Shown: one piece after another, positions 27,526-37,293 of the stretch
Numbering within the stretch: position 1 is the first letter of the stretch
Layout of the letters: each line of letters opens with the position of its first letter
From: an uncultured Flavobacteriales bacterium
GTDB lineage: Bacteria > Bacteroidota > Bacteroidia > Flavobacteriales_E > Vicingaceae
Assembly (NCBI GenBank): GCA_905479915.1
Contig: CAJQOH010000007.1
Span: forward strand, 31,253-95,252
Reading direction: 5' to 3'
DNA length: 64,000 nucleotides
Position numbers and translations under genes: made by a program
Notes under the pieces: model-generated
The model's database searches: none
Told to the model about the DNA's origin: nothing
What the model saw: only the letters and a program-made list of their open reading frames with translations

Positions 27526-29306
27526 ATAGAAAAAAATCATATATAAAAACACTAAAGCTAGGCCTTATTTTACTGGTCTCTCTTTATTTATCTAAATCAG
27601 GGTACCGATTTCTTAGACAAATTGAATTAGATAGTTCTAAGATCAACACCACCATTTCAATTGAAGGGAAATTTCAAGGAAAACAAAGTTTACAAGTCTA
27701 CTATTCGGAGGGGGCCGGATTTAACGTAGATAATTTTATAACAGAAACTACAGCTGCTTCTAACGAGGTTCAGCGTATTGATTTTATCCTGCCTGAGTTA
27801 AAAAGAATACGAGATTTAAGGCTAGATTTTGGAACATCTCCCAATATTGTGGAGTTAAAAAACATTACTTTTTCACAAGGCAATCAACACTATAAAGTTC
27901 TTGTTAAAGATATCGCTTTAAATATCAGGCAAACGAATCAAATCAAATTGCTTTACCCAGAAAAGGATGTAATGAAAATTGTATCCAACGGAACAGATCC
28001 ATTTATCACTTTTAAGTTCGATTATATTGAAGTATTAGAAAAAATCAGGCCATGGAACTACTGGATAGTTCCTGCATTTTATTCAGGAATTATTAGCCTA
28101 CTTGTTTTTTTCTGGCTAATCCAATTAAAGATTTCTATACCTCAATTTAAAAGAACTGATCGTTTACGACCAGGTATAAAATTCAACCCTAAATTGATTG
28201 TAGTCATTAGTTTTTTCTTAATCATTGCTATTCCTGCAGGCACTATGCTTATTAATGATTCAAACCATGAATCAAATCATGAAAACAGAACTAAAACCGC
28301 TCTCCCGGTTTTGAACATACATGCACTGTTAGAATATCCAAAAAAATACAGCAACTATTTTAATGATCATTTTGGATTAAGAAATACTATTCTAAAATGG
28401 CATAGCTATATTAAATTCTTTGCACTTAACACTTCCCCTGTTCCTGAGAAAGTTTTCTTAGGCAAACAAGGTTGGTTATATTTTTCAGAAAATTATGACC
28501 CTAGATACCATAATTTAAGTTTTAACTATAGTGAAAAGGTTCTCGAAAAAATTAAAAACTCTTTAGAAGAGCGTGCAAATTATTTAAAAAATCAAGGAGC
28601 TAAATCTTACATTATTATACCACCTATAAAACATCGCATCTATCCTGAATATTTACCAGATCACTTAAAGAATCAAAAAGTTACAAAGCTTGACCAACTT
28701 ATTGCTTATTTAAAAAACCATTCTTTTATCAAAATAATAGACATTAGATCTGAATTATTAGAGCAAAAGAAAAAAGAACAGATCTATTTTAAAAGTGACA
28801 TCCATTGGAATGTAAATGGGGCTTTTGTTGGGTATAAAAAGTTAATGAATACCATTGCAAAAGATTTCCCTTCCATCAAACCAATTCCAGATGACTCAAT
28901 AACTTTTAAAATTTTAAAAAAGCATGAAGGAGATTTAGGTCGAATGATACTTCTTAATGAGCTTTGGGATGAAAAAGAGGTTGGATGCGGAGTTATCGGT
29001 GGTCTTTTTGCTCAAGAGGTCAAACCTTCCCCTTATCAAAACCTCCCCCTTACCCGAAGTCCAACAGTAGTATTTAAACTAGAAGATCAGTCCAAACCTA
29101 AACTAGTGATGTATAAAGATTCTTATGGCGTATATCTTACCCCACTCTTGAACGAACATTTTTCGCGAAGTGTTTATGTTTGGTCTCACTATTTAACTCC
29201 TCAATTAATTGAGCAAGAAAAACCTGACATTGTCATTTTTGAACTACTCGAATCTCTTATGTATCAACTTGAAATGGAGAATGATTCAGGAATTTCTTCA
29301 AAATAA
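27522..29306 (+). CDS. AlgX/AlgJ-like SGNH acetyltransferase partner
   Basis: 594 residues from a TTG whose bases overlap the MBOAT stop (TTGA), so translation is coupled. A first membrane segment (about residues 10-22) is followed by a beta-rich domain of about 150 residues, a second membrane pair (about 178-245), then an AlgX/J-like catalytic domain: VFLGKQGWLYFSENYDPRYH, the Asp-His motif SDIHWNVNGA, and the Ser-containing MYKDSYGVYLTP. The order fits a periplasmic SGNH acyltransferase that takes acetyl groups from the MBOAT channel. The extra N-terminal domain, flanked by two membrane anchors, may bind glycan. Confidence 0.85.
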   Translation: MNRKKSYIKTLKLGLILLVSLYLSKSGYRFLRQIELDSSKINTTISIEGKFQGKQSLQVYYSEGAGFNVDNFITETTAASNEVQRIDFILPELKRIRDLRLDFGTSPNIVELKNITFSQGNQHYKVLVKDIALNIRQTNQIKLLYPEKDVMKIVSNGTDPFITFKFDYIEVLEKIRPWNYWIVPAFYSGIISLLVFFWLIQLKISIPQFKRTDRLRPGIKFNPKLIVVISFFLIIAIPAGTMLINDSNHESNHENRTKTALPVLNIHALLEYPKKYSNYFNDHFGLRNTILKWHSYIKFFALNTSPVPEKVFLGKQGWLYFSENYDPRYHNLSFNYSEKVLEKIKNSLEERANYLKNQGAKSYIIIPPIKHRIYPEYLPDHLKNQKVTKLDQLIAYLKNHSFIKIIDIRSELLEQKKKEQIYFKSDIHWNVNGAFVGYKKLMNTIAKDFPSIKPIPDDSITFKILKKHEGDLGRMILLNELWDEKEVGCGVIGGLFAQEVKPSPYQNLPLTRSPTVVFKLEDQSKPKLVMYKDSYGVYLTPLLNEHFSRSVYVWSHYLTPQLIEQEKPDIVIFELLESLMYQLEMENDSGISSK

Positions 29307-29311
29307 AAGAC

Positions 29312-32269
29312 TTACATCTTTATTTGAAAATGAGTAGCATCCATTGTTAGGTTCTGATTATAACAAGGATCATGATCAATATAAGATTGCCATTTCTCTT
29401 TAAACAAACCTATTTCCTTAATATGCCTTGCGTAAGATTCTTTAGTCATATGAGGATGCCCCCTTGTTAAAGATTCATAGTGATACAATTCTACATAAGG
29501 CAAATAAATATTGTAATACCCTTTTTCTGCTAACTTCAAACAAAAATCAACATCATTGTATTCTACTGCTAAATCCTCATTAAACCCACCTACTTCATTG
29601 TACACTTCTTTCCTCACCATCAAACATGCAGCAGTTACGGAAGAGTAGTTATTGGTAGATGTGATGTAATAAAAATAGCCGTGAGAATCTCTCGGCAACC
29701 CAATAAAAGTATGTCCAGCAACCCCTCCTAAACCTATCACAACCCCAGCATGCTGAATGGTATCATTATGATACAACAACTTAGCTCCAACTGCGCCAAC
29801 AGAATCTCTTTGTGACTGTTCCATCATAGATTCTATCCAATCTTCAGAAATAACTTCTGTATCATTATTTAACAGTAAAATATATTCACCTTTAGAAACA
29901 TCCACTGCTTTATTCATTAAACGAGAATAATTAAAAGGAATTTCTAAATCTAACTGCACAAACTTCTCCTTGTATTTAGCTTTATATTTCTTAAACAAAT
30001 CAAATGTTGCCTTTTCAGTACTGTTGTTGTTAATCATTATCACCTCAATATTTTTGTAGGTAGATTTTTCAAAAACAGACTCCAAACAAGTCTCCAATAC
30101 TTTTGCATTATCTTTAGTTGGTATAACAATACTTACTAAGTCTTCTGATTTCAAGTCATATCTTACGGTATAAAAACCAGGTAATCCAGGTTTCAACTCA
30201 ACACTTCCTTTTTCTCCTCTTCGCTCTAATGCTTCTGTTAAAGCTTTAACTCCAGCCTCAAAGGCATAAGGTTTGGCATCTTCTTCCATAGCCGCAGATG
30301 CAGAATGCATTCTCCAGTGGTAAAGAATTTTTGGTATATGGTAAATGTTATCTGTTTTTTCTACAAAACGTAAAAACAAATCATAATCCTGACTTCCTTC
30401 AAACCCCACTCTAAAACCACCAATTTCATCTACAATAGACTTTCTCAAACATGATAAATGAGTAATGTAATTTCTTGCCAAGAAATTATCAGGACACCAA
30501 TCTGGTTTAAAATGAGGTTCACTTCTTACCCCGTTCTCATCAACCTTATCTTCATCAGAATAAATAAAATCTCTGTTCTCATCTACATTTAACGCATAAA
30601 CCAACTGATACAAAGCATCTTTACTTAATAAATCATCATGATCTAACAATGCAACAAATTCTCCAGTTGCTAACTCTAAGGCAGAATTTGATGTAGCTGA
30701 TATGTGTCCATTTTCTTTTCGATAAACAACTTTAATCCTAGCATCTTCTGAGCTATACTTGTCTAAAACTCCTCTTATTTCTGAATTAGTTGAACAATCA
30801 TCTGCTATACACAATTCCCAATTAGAGTAGACTTGATTAATAACGCTTTCAATTGCTTCAATCAGAAACGAAATAGGTGCATTATAAACCGGCATTATTA
30901 CGCTGATTTTTGGCAAATAAGAAAATATTTGAATCGTGTTTTTATAATTTTTTAAATCTAACTCTGATGGTGACGTTCTAGCTAAAAAATTTTGCCAAGG
31001 ATCTTGCACAAAATCTTGCGGAATAGCATCTCCTTCGATAATCATTACTTTTTTAACCTCAATGAGTAAATAAATGTTCTTAAATATCTTACTCAAAAGT
31101 TTACGAATCATCCTTCTGCCATTAGCAGACAATGCGTGTAATACTTTTCCGACAATCCCTCTCTTTACACCTCCACCTATAGGAGATCTAAGCAAAGTTT
31201 TAAGTTTATGGTACTTTCGTTTTAATTTCCAAAGCTTACTTTGTTCAATATCTTTTAGTCTTTGTTCTAAGTTCTGAATTACATTATTCAATGAAGCATT
31301 AAAGCTTTGCTGAATCTTTAGACTTTTAACTTGAGCTTCATTTTCTTCTTTCAACGAAACTATTTCAGTTTCTTTTTCTATAAGCGTAGAATTTAACTCC
31401 TGAAGACTTTCAGACTTTTGAGTATTAATAGCCTCTTTTTCTAAAAGCACTTGATTTAACGTTTCAATATTAGCAGCTTGCCGAAAATGAACCGTTTCTA
31501 TTTCTGATAAATTTTGAGTTAAATATCCAATTACTGAATCAGCATTTTCTTGATACAACTCGTAATGCTTTTTAGTGATGTATTCAACAAGAGCCTTTCT
31601 ATTGTCCGTTTGATTTGAATCAGAAACCATAGAACCTGCTCTAACTCTATAATCAAATAAAAACTGATTGATATGGTGAAATTTCCAACCATTCTTATAA
31701 GCATTTATCCAAAATTCCCAATCCTCATAACCTATAGCTGGTATCTCTTCATCATAGCCTCCTAATTGGACCCAAACTTCTTTTCGATAAACAGCGCAAG
31801 CATCAATATAATTCACTGCCAAAAACCTATCCAGCTGAAAGTCTGGCAATTTTCGCAATTCTTCCTTATCCCCAAACACTTTTACATCAGAATAAACAAC
31901 ACCTACTTCTGCATTAGCATCTAATACTTCTATTGCTAAAGAAGCATATTCAGCTGTAATTCTGTTATCTGAATCTAAAGGTAAAATATACGCATACTTT
32001 GCTTTTTCAATACCAATGTTTCTTGCTTTAGACAAACCTAAGTTTTCCTGATGGATAACACAAACACCTTCTTCTTCTAGTACCTCAAATAGTTTTAACG
32101 TATCCTCATCATCAGAACCGTCATTAACAATTATTAATTCCCAATTTTCAACATTAATTTTTCTAGCACTATTGACAGCTTCCATAAGAAACTCGCCATG
32201 ATTATAGCATGGAATTATAACCGAAATTCCTTTTTCAAATTCTTCTTTGGGTAAATTTTCTTTACTCAT
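29312..32269 (-). CDS. Three-domain GT2 glycosyltransferase with coiled coil
   Basis: 985 residues. Three GT-A/GT2 domains can be read: residues about 14-240 (SVIIPCYNHGEFLMEAVNSA, LDSDN), about 455-690 (KISVIMPVYNAPISFLIEAI, LLDHDDLL) and about 705-950 (VSIVIPTKDNAKVLETCLES, LLLNNDTEV). Between the first and second lies a coiled coil (about 265-340) rich in Glu/Leu/Lys. Each domain has its own DxD-like motif, so up to three sugars or a repeating unit could be added by one cytosolic protein. It follows the ABC exporter genes by 13 bp, as in ABC-dependent O-antigen loci. Confidence 0.88.
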   Translation of the reverse strand: MSKENLPKEEFEKGISVIIPCYNHGEFLMEAVNSARKINVENWELIIVNDGSDDEDTLKLFEVLEEEGVCVIHQENLGLSKARNIGIEKAKYAYILPLDSDNRITAEYASLAIEVLDANAEVGVVYSDVKVFGDKEELRKLPDFQLDRFLAVNYIDACAVYRKEVWVQLGGYDEEIPAIGYEDWEFWINAYKNGWKFHHINQFLFDYRVRAGSMVSDSNQTDNRKALVEYITKKHYELYQENADSVIGYLTQNLSEIETVHFRQAANIETLNQVLLEKEAINTQKSESLQELNSTLIEKETEIVSLKEENEAQVKSLKIQQSFNASLNNVIQNLEQRLKDIEQSKLWKLKRKYHKLKTLLRSPIGGGVKRGIVGKVLHALSANGRRMIRKLLSKIFKNIYLLIEVKKVMIIEGDAIPQDFVQDPWQNFLARTSPSELDLKNYKNTIQIFSYLPKISVIMPVYNAPISFLIEAIESVINQVYSNWELCIADDCSTNSEIRGVLDKYSSEDARIKVVYRKENGHISATSNSALELATGEFVALLDHDDLLSKDALYQLVYALNVDENRDFIYSDEDKVDENGVRSEPHFKPDWCPDNFLARNYITHLSCLRKSIVDEIGGFRVGFEGSQDYDLFLRFVEKTDNIYHIPKILYHWRMHSASAAMEEDAKPYAFEAGVKALTEALERRGEKGSVELKPGLPGFYTVRYDLKSEDLVSIVIPTKDNAKVLETCLESVFEKSTYKNIEVIMINNNSTEKATFDLFKKYKAKYKEKFVQLDLEIPFNYSRLMNKAVDVSKGEYILLLNNDTEVISEDWIESMMEQSQRDSVGAVGAKLLYHNDTIQHAGVVIGLGGVAGHTFIGLPRDSHGYFYYITSTNNYSSVTAACLMVRKEVYNEVGGFNEDLAVEYNDVDFCLKLAEKGYYNIYLPYVELYHYESLTRGHPHMTKESYARHIKEIGLFKEKWQSYIDHDPCYNQNLTMDATHFQIKM

Positions 32270-32282
32270 ATACCTTCTTCTA

Positions 32283-33032
32283 CTATTTAAATATGTTCGT
32301 GTAATAATTGGTTACCTCTTCAACTTCTCCAACTATTTGAATCTCTCCATCTTTAATACAAGCTGCTCTATCACACATCTTTTTAATCTCCTCTGTACTA
32401 TGAGTAACCAAAATCACAGTACTTCCCCCATTAATTAACTCGTTAATTCTAGCAACGCATTTTCCTTGAAACCCTTGATCTCCTACAGCTAAAGTTTCAT
32501 CAATAATTAATATCTCAGGGTGATTTGACACGGCTATAGAAAAAGACAAACGCAACATCATTCCAGTAGAATATCTTTTCACTTGCATTTTTAAATCATC
32601 ATCAGACAATTCAGAAAACTCACTAACAAATGCTCTACACTTTTTAATTTCACTCTTCGTTAACCCCATTAAAACTCCAGCAATCTTAATGTTTTCATGA
32701 CCAGAAAGCTCAGGCTCCAACCCAACACCTAAAGCCAATACAGGAGCAACCTTTCCTTTTACTGACAACTCACCTTTATCTATAGGCATAATTCCTGCAA
32801 TCACTCTTAACAAAGTACTTTTTCCTGACCCATTTCTTCCAAGTAAACCAAAACATTCTCCTTTATTAATCTCTAAGTTTATCCCCTTTAATACATGTTT
32901 TCGGATAAAAGGTTTTTTCAAACCAAATGACATTAAATAATCCTTAACGGAATTTATACCATGGTTATGAATCCAAAAACTAGCATGGATATCTTTAAGA
33001 CTGATAATATTTTTTGGCGTTTCTTTTGGCAT
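32283..33032 (-). CDS. Polysaccharide ABC transporter ATPase (Wzt/TagH-like)
   Basis: 249 residues. Walker A is GLLGRNGSGKST (about residues 63-74), the signature is in VKRYSTGMMLRLSFSIA, and Walker B is EILIIDETLAVGD. The N-terminal extension (SLKDIHASFWIHNHGINSVK) and the PELSGHENI region are typical of polysaccharide exporters of the KpsT/Wzt/TagH group. It lacks the long C-terminal glycan-binding domain of Wzt O8/O9a types. It powers export of a lipid-linked glycan with the permease encoded upstream, whose stop codon shares a base with this start. Confidence 0.93.
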   Translation of the reverse strand: MPKETPKNIISLKDIHASFWIHNHGINSVKDYLMSFGLKKPFIRKHVLKGINLEINKGECFGLLGRNGSGKSTLLRVIAGIMPIDKGELSVKGKVAPVLALGVGLEPELSGHENIKIAGVLMGLTKSEIKKCRAFVSEFSELSDDDLKMQVKRYSTGMMLRLSFSIAVSNHPEILIIDETLAVGDQGFQGKCVARINELINGGSTVILVTHSTEEIKKMCDRAACIKDGEIQIVGEVEEVTNYYTNIFK

Positions 33033-33784
33033 TAAAAATTTGATATAAAGCCTCTTTCTAGCCTTTTATAAATAAGGAGTCCTAAGCCAAAAAAGGTTAA
33101 AGACAATACTGTAGTGATTAGAATTAATTCACTTGAAGGCATTTCGTTATAATACAAAATTGATCGAAACAATTCTACATAATGAAACAAAGGATTAAAC
33201 TTCACAATCCATTGGTAACTAATAGGGATTACCTCGTAAGAATATGCTATTGGTGTAAAGTAAAACAATGCAGGCATCAATGTGCCCCATAAAATACCAA
33301 CATCTCTATAAAACACATTTAAAGCACAAATAATAATTGAAAAACCAAAAGTAAACAGCATAAAAGACAACACGGCTGGTATTATTAATAAAACCTCTAG
33401 ACCTGGAGAAAAACCAAAATAAAACATCAACAATCCAAAAGGAACAAATGATAGAATAAGGTTAAACGTTTCAGCCATTAAAGCTGTAATTGGAAAAATA
33501 ATCGTGGGAACATTTACTGATTTCAAAATTCCTGCACTAGAAATTACGGAATTGACAATTTGAATTGATGAATTTGAAAAATAAGTCCAAAAAACTAACG
33601 CAGTAATCGCATACAAAGAATAGTTCTCTATATCTGGAAAGGCATTACTAAATATAAACGTGAATATCCCTAAATAAACCATTGGAGTAAGCAAACTCCA
33701 AAAAAAACCAAGTACAGAGTTTTTATACTTAAGTTTAATATTTTTAGCAGTAATAGTACCTAATATGTAGATTTGCGCTCTCAT
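33032..33784 (-). CDS. Polysaccharide ABC transporter permease (Wzm/TagG-like)
   Basis: 250 residues with six hydrophobic segments. The N-terminal KNIKLKYKNSVLGFFWSLLTPMVYLGIF is the hallmark of ABC2-type polysaccharide permeases, and the later FYRDVGILWG...FYFTPIAYSYEVIP is also conserved. It forms the membrane channel for glycan export. First gene of the minus-strand permease - ATPase - GT2 unit; a TAGCTTTG box 38 bp upstream (33822-33829 on the minus strand) could be part of its promoter. Confidence 0.93.
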   Translation of the reverse strand: MRAQIYILGTITAKNIKLKYKNSVLGFFWSLLTPMVYLGIFTFIFSNAFPDIENYSLYAITALVFWTYFSNSSIQIVNSVISSAGILKSVNVPTIIFPITALMAETFNLILSFVPFGLLMFYFGFSPGLEVLLIIPAVLSFMLFTFGFSIIICALNVFYRDVGILWGTLMPALFYFTPIAYSYEVIPISYQWIVKFNPLFHYVELFRSILYYNEMPSSELILITTVLSLTFFGLGLLIYKRLERGFISNF

Positions 33785-33874
33785 TTACCCCTTAGGTAAT
33801 TTAGTTGCTTATATTGAGCACCAAAGCTATGAAATTTGATGTACTAATACTTTATTTAATTAAACAAATAGACT

Positions 33875-34936
33875 GTGATTAATATTACTTGGATAAATGC
33901 TCGCTTTCTTACACAAGAAAAAAGTGGAGTTCAACAATTCGCAATAGAATTATCTAAAAAACTTCTAAAAATTAATCCTTACATCAAATTTATTGCTCCA
34001 AAAAACACAATAGATAAAGCTTTGTGCAACGAATTAAATGTGCAGTATTACGGGAATAAAACAGGTACATCCTGGGAGCAATTTGAATTGCCTATATTTT
34101 TAAAAAAACAAGGCAACCCTACATTACTCAACCTTTGCAATTCTGCTCCTTTAAACTACAAAAACTCAATAGTTACTCTACATGATTTAGCCTTTTTAGA
34201 AAACCCAAATTGGTTTTCATTTTTTTTCAGGAAGTGGTATAAATTTATGATCCCTAAAATTGCAAAAAATGCAAAACACATTTTAACAGTTAGTCAATTT
34301 TCTAAAAGTGAAATAGCCAAAAAACTATCCATAGAAGAGAATGAAATTAGCATAATTTACAATGGATTAAATAGTGAATTATTAAATTACACTCCAAAAA
34401 AATCCAAATTTAAAACAGATAAAAAAATAATTTTAACGGTAGGGTCAATCAATCCAAGAAAGAATATAAAACCGTTAATAGAAGGATACTCTAACCTTAA
34501 CCTTTCAAACTACGAACTACTTGTTGTAGGCGGAAAAAGTTCAAACTTCAAAAAAGAATCCTTTAGTTTAAAAAACGATTCTGTTAAATTTCTTGGTCAT
34601 CTAACAGATAATGAGCTATGGGACTTATACAATGAAGCAGACATCTTCATTCTTCCATCCTTATATGAAGGCTTTGGTATTCCAGTACTAGAAGCTCTTC
34701 ATTTTAATTGTACAATTTTAGTTAATGATCTAGAAATTTTCAAAGAACTTTACACTACTTTTACCCTCAATTATACAAAAGGAAATAGATCCAAACATTA
34801 TAAAGAATCCTTAAGTACTTTGATCAACAATATAGGTGTTAAAGAAAATCACAAAGACATGATTCCTTCAATCTTTTCTTATTCTAAAAGTGCTGAAAAA
34901 GTGAATAAAATAATTAGCGCGAAATCAAATTCATGA
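33875..34936 (+). CDS. Glycosyltransferase, GT4 family
   Basis: 353 residues from a GTG start (VINITWINARFLTQEKSGVQ); there is no earlier start and the first residues fit the family. The C-terminal Rossmann half has the GT4 signature: ILTVGSINPRKNI, FLGHLTDNELWDLYNEADIF and the donor-binding E-x7-E motif in LYEGFGIPVLEAL. It should transfer a sugar from a nucleotide donor with retention, in the cytosol. Divergent from the exporter unit; its stop overlaps the start of the next glycosyltransferase by 4 bp (ATGA). Confidence 0.92.
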   Translation: MINITWINARFLTQEKSGVQQFAIELSKKLLKINPYIKFIAPKNTIDKALCNELNVQYYGNKTGTSWEQFELPIFLKKQGNPTLLNLCNSAPLNYKNSIVTLHDLAFLENPNWFSFFFRKWYKFMIPKIAKNAKHILTVSQFSKSEIAKKLSIEENEISIIYNGLNSELLNYTPKKSKFKTDKKIILTVGSINPRKNIKPLIEGYSNLNLSNYELLVVGGKSSNFKKESFSLKNDSVKFLGHLTDNELWDLYNEADIFILPSLYEGFGIPVLEALHFNCTILVNDLEIFKELYTTFTLNYTKGNRSKHYKESLSTLINNIGVKENHKDMIPSIFSYSKSAEKVNKIISAKSNS

Positions 34937-36057
34937 AAATTGCTTTTATACATGACTGGTTTACAGTTAACGGAGGTGCTGAAAAGGTTGTTAAAGCAAT
35001 TTTAGAAACGCTGGAAGGAGAAACAGACATTTACTGTTTGTTCGATTTTTTTGACGATGGAGATAGGCAACAAATACTAAAAGGTGCAAAGCCAAAAACT
35101 TCATTTTTGCAGCGCTTCCCACAATCTAAAAAACATTACAGAAATTACCTTCCTTTTTTTCCTAAAGCAATTGAAAGTTTTGACCTTTCAAAATATGACC
35201 TCATCATTTCATCCTCTTCCTCTGTTGCCAAAAGTGTAAAAACGAATACAAATCAAATTCACATTTGTTATTGTCATTCTCCGATGCGCTATGTATGGGA
35301 TTTAAAAGATGAATACGTTAAAGAAATAAGTCCATTAATAAAAAGAAAAATTGCAAGTAGGGTTTTTAACCATTTACAATCTTGGGACAAACGAACTTCA
35401 AAAAATGTAACCCATTACATTGCAAATTCTAACTTTATAGCTCAACGGATTAAATCAAATTACAATAGAGAATCTGTTGTAATAAACCCTCCTATCAATA
35501 CCTCTTTTTTCATTCCGAATGCTAAAAAAAAAGAAAACTACTTTGTAGTGGTTAGTCGATTGGTGGGCTATAAAAAGATTGACCTTATTGCCAATGCATT
35601 TTCCCAAATCCCAAATCAAAACTTAGTAGTTATTGGTGATGGACCAGAACTTAATGACTTACCCAAAAGCCCTAACATTAAATATTTAGGATATTTAAAT
35701 GCTTCTCAAATGAAAAAATATGTGCAAAATGCACGTGCAACTATTGTTGTTGCTTTAGAAGATTTTGGAATAGCAGCACTAGAAGCCCAATCATGTGGAA
35801 TACCTGTTATTGCTTTAAAAAAAGGAGGATATTTAGAAACTGTTATTGAAGATGAAACAGGTGTGTTTTTTGAAACTCAAACAGCAAATGATATTGTAAA
35901 GGCTATTGCTAAATTTGAAAAAGTAGAAAGTAACTTTTCTAAAGAAACCATAAGGAATCACGCATTAAAATTTACTGAAGAGGCATTTAAAACAAAGTTT
36001 AAAAACGAAATTAACAGAGCTGTTAAAGATCATGACAAAAAACTTATTCTTAAATAA
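34933..36057 (+). CDS. Glycosyltransferase, GT4 family
   Basis: 374 residues. The N-terminus MKIAFIHDWFTVNGGAEKVV is typical of mannosyl/rhamnosyl GT4 enzymes of the WbaZ kind, followed by HICYCHSPMRYVWDL. The C-terminal half holds FVVVSRLVGYKKIDL and the E-x7-E motif in EDFGIAALEAQSCGIPVIA. Predicted cytosolic, acting on the same glycan as the previous gene. It overlaps both neighbours (4 bp and 26 bp), so the three plus-strand genes form a compact operon. Confidence 0.93.
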   Translation: MKIAFIHDWFTVNGGAEKVVKAILETLEGETDIYCLFDFFDDGDRQQILKGAKPKTSFLQRFPQSKKHYRNYLPFFPKAIESFDLSKYDLIISSSSSVAKSVKTNTNQIHICYCHSPMRYVWDLKDEYVKEISPLIKRKIASRVFNHLQSWDKRTSKNVTHYIANSNFIAQRIKSNYNRESVVINPPINTSFFIPNAKKKENYFVVVSRLVGYKKIDLIANAFSQIPNQNLVVIGDGPELNDLPKSPNIKYLGYLNASQMKKYVQNARATIVVALEDFGIAALEAQSCGIPVIALKKGGYLETVIEDETGVFFETQTANDIVKAIAKFEKVESNFSKETIRNHALKFTEEAFKTKFKNEINRAVKDHDKKLILK

Positions 36058-37288
36058 CACGTGGTATTACAGCTTATTGCTAATTGCTGCCTTCCCTATT
36101 TTAGGAATTAAGTTCACTCCTATCCCTATAATTATCGGGTTAATTACAAGCATACTTTTAATTATAAAAAACAAAAAAAGCACTTTTTCAAAAACTCAGT
36201 TAACCTGGTTTTTCACTTGTTCTTCTATTTATTTAATCTATATTATATCTTGTTTTTTTCATCCATTCAACAATGAAGTCAGTTTTGCATTAGAGAAAAA
36301 AATAAGTTTATTGGTATTCCCTCTTATTTTGATTCTTAACCCCAACGACATTTCTAAAAAGCAGTTTCACCATGTTTTATTAGGGTTTTCTTTGTGTACA
36401 CTTCTAATTACTCTTACTACAAATATTGCTATACTGATTACAGGTTTACCTGAAAAATACATCCTCTATAACGACTTTAGTTTTTCATACCGCAACTATT
36501 TTGAAGACATCTCTAGGATACACCCAACTTACATTTCTATATTTTTAGGGTTTTCAGCTATACTGTTTTTAAACTTTTCATTAAAAAAAGACCGATTCAA
36601 AAGTCTTTACTTTATTGCCGCTCTTATTTGCTTTATTTCCCTAATACCTCTTGCTGCAAAAATGCCAATTCTTGCATTTATTATTGCTTTAACTACCTAT
36701 CTATACAAACAACCTCAAATCTGGAAGAAATCAAAATACTTTTTTTTCACTTTAGTGATAGGACTATGCATTGCTGGCGCAACTATTCCTGCGCTTAAAA
36801 TTAGAATTAATGAAACAATAAATTCTGAACTAATGCTACCTCAAGAAAATGAATTTAACTCTGTAAATGTTAGAGCTGGAATCTTTGGATGTTCTATAGA
36901 GTTAATTAAAAAGCATTTCATTTTTGGTTTAGGGCCAGGACAAATTCAAGCACAATTAAACTCATGTTATTCCAATTACAACACAACGGCTTTTAACAAT
37001 CATACCTACAATACTCACAACGAATACTTCAACATTATACTTGGCACTGGAATATTAGGATTAGTAAGCTTCATTGTTCTTTTGAGCCTTCTAATAAAAC
37101 ACAGCTACCAATTAAACAATCCTTTATTTTTAGCATTTCTTCTAATTGTTGTCCTATGTTTTACCACAGAAAACATACTAGACAGGCAAGCAGGAGTAGT
37201 ATTTTTTAGCTTTTTCAGCGCTTTATTTACTCGATATTATATTGTTCAGAAACAATCTGAATTTTTAGGTACTAAAATACACCACTAA
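36032..37288 (+). CDS. O-antigen ligase/polymerase (Wzy/WaaL-like)
   Basis: 418 residues with about twelve hydrophobic segments. A large periplasmic loop holds the conserved FNSVNVRAGIFGCSIELIKK (the Arg typical of the family) and HNEYFNIILGTGILGLV, which match the O-antigen ligase domain. Such proteins polymerise repeat units or join glycans to a lipid or protein acceptor outside the inner membrane. The start overlaps the previous gene by 26 bp. Because an ABC exporter is present, a ligase role is somewhat more likely than a Wzy polymerase role, but the sequence does not settle it. Confidence 0.87.
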   Translation: MTKNLFLNNTWYYSLLLIAAFPILGIKFTPIPIIIGLITSILLIIKNKKSTFSKTQLTWFFTCSSIYLIYIISCFFHPFNNEVSFALEKKISLLVFPLILILNPNDISKKQFHHVLLGFSLCTLLITLTTNIAILITGLPEKYILYNDFSFSYRNYFEDISRIHPTYISIFLGFSAILFLNFSLKKDRFKSLYFIAALICFISLIPLAAKMPILAFIIALTTYLYKQPQIWKKSKYFFFTLVIGLCIAGATIPALKIRINETINSELMLPQENEFNSVNVRAGIFGCSIELIKKHFIFGLGPGQIQAQLNSCYSNYNTTAFNNHTYNTHNEYFNIILGTGILGLVSFIVLLSLLIKHSYQLNNPLFLAFLLIVVLCFTTENILDRQAGVVFFSFFSALFTRYYIVQKQSEFLGTKIHH

Positions 37289-37293
37289 TAAAG

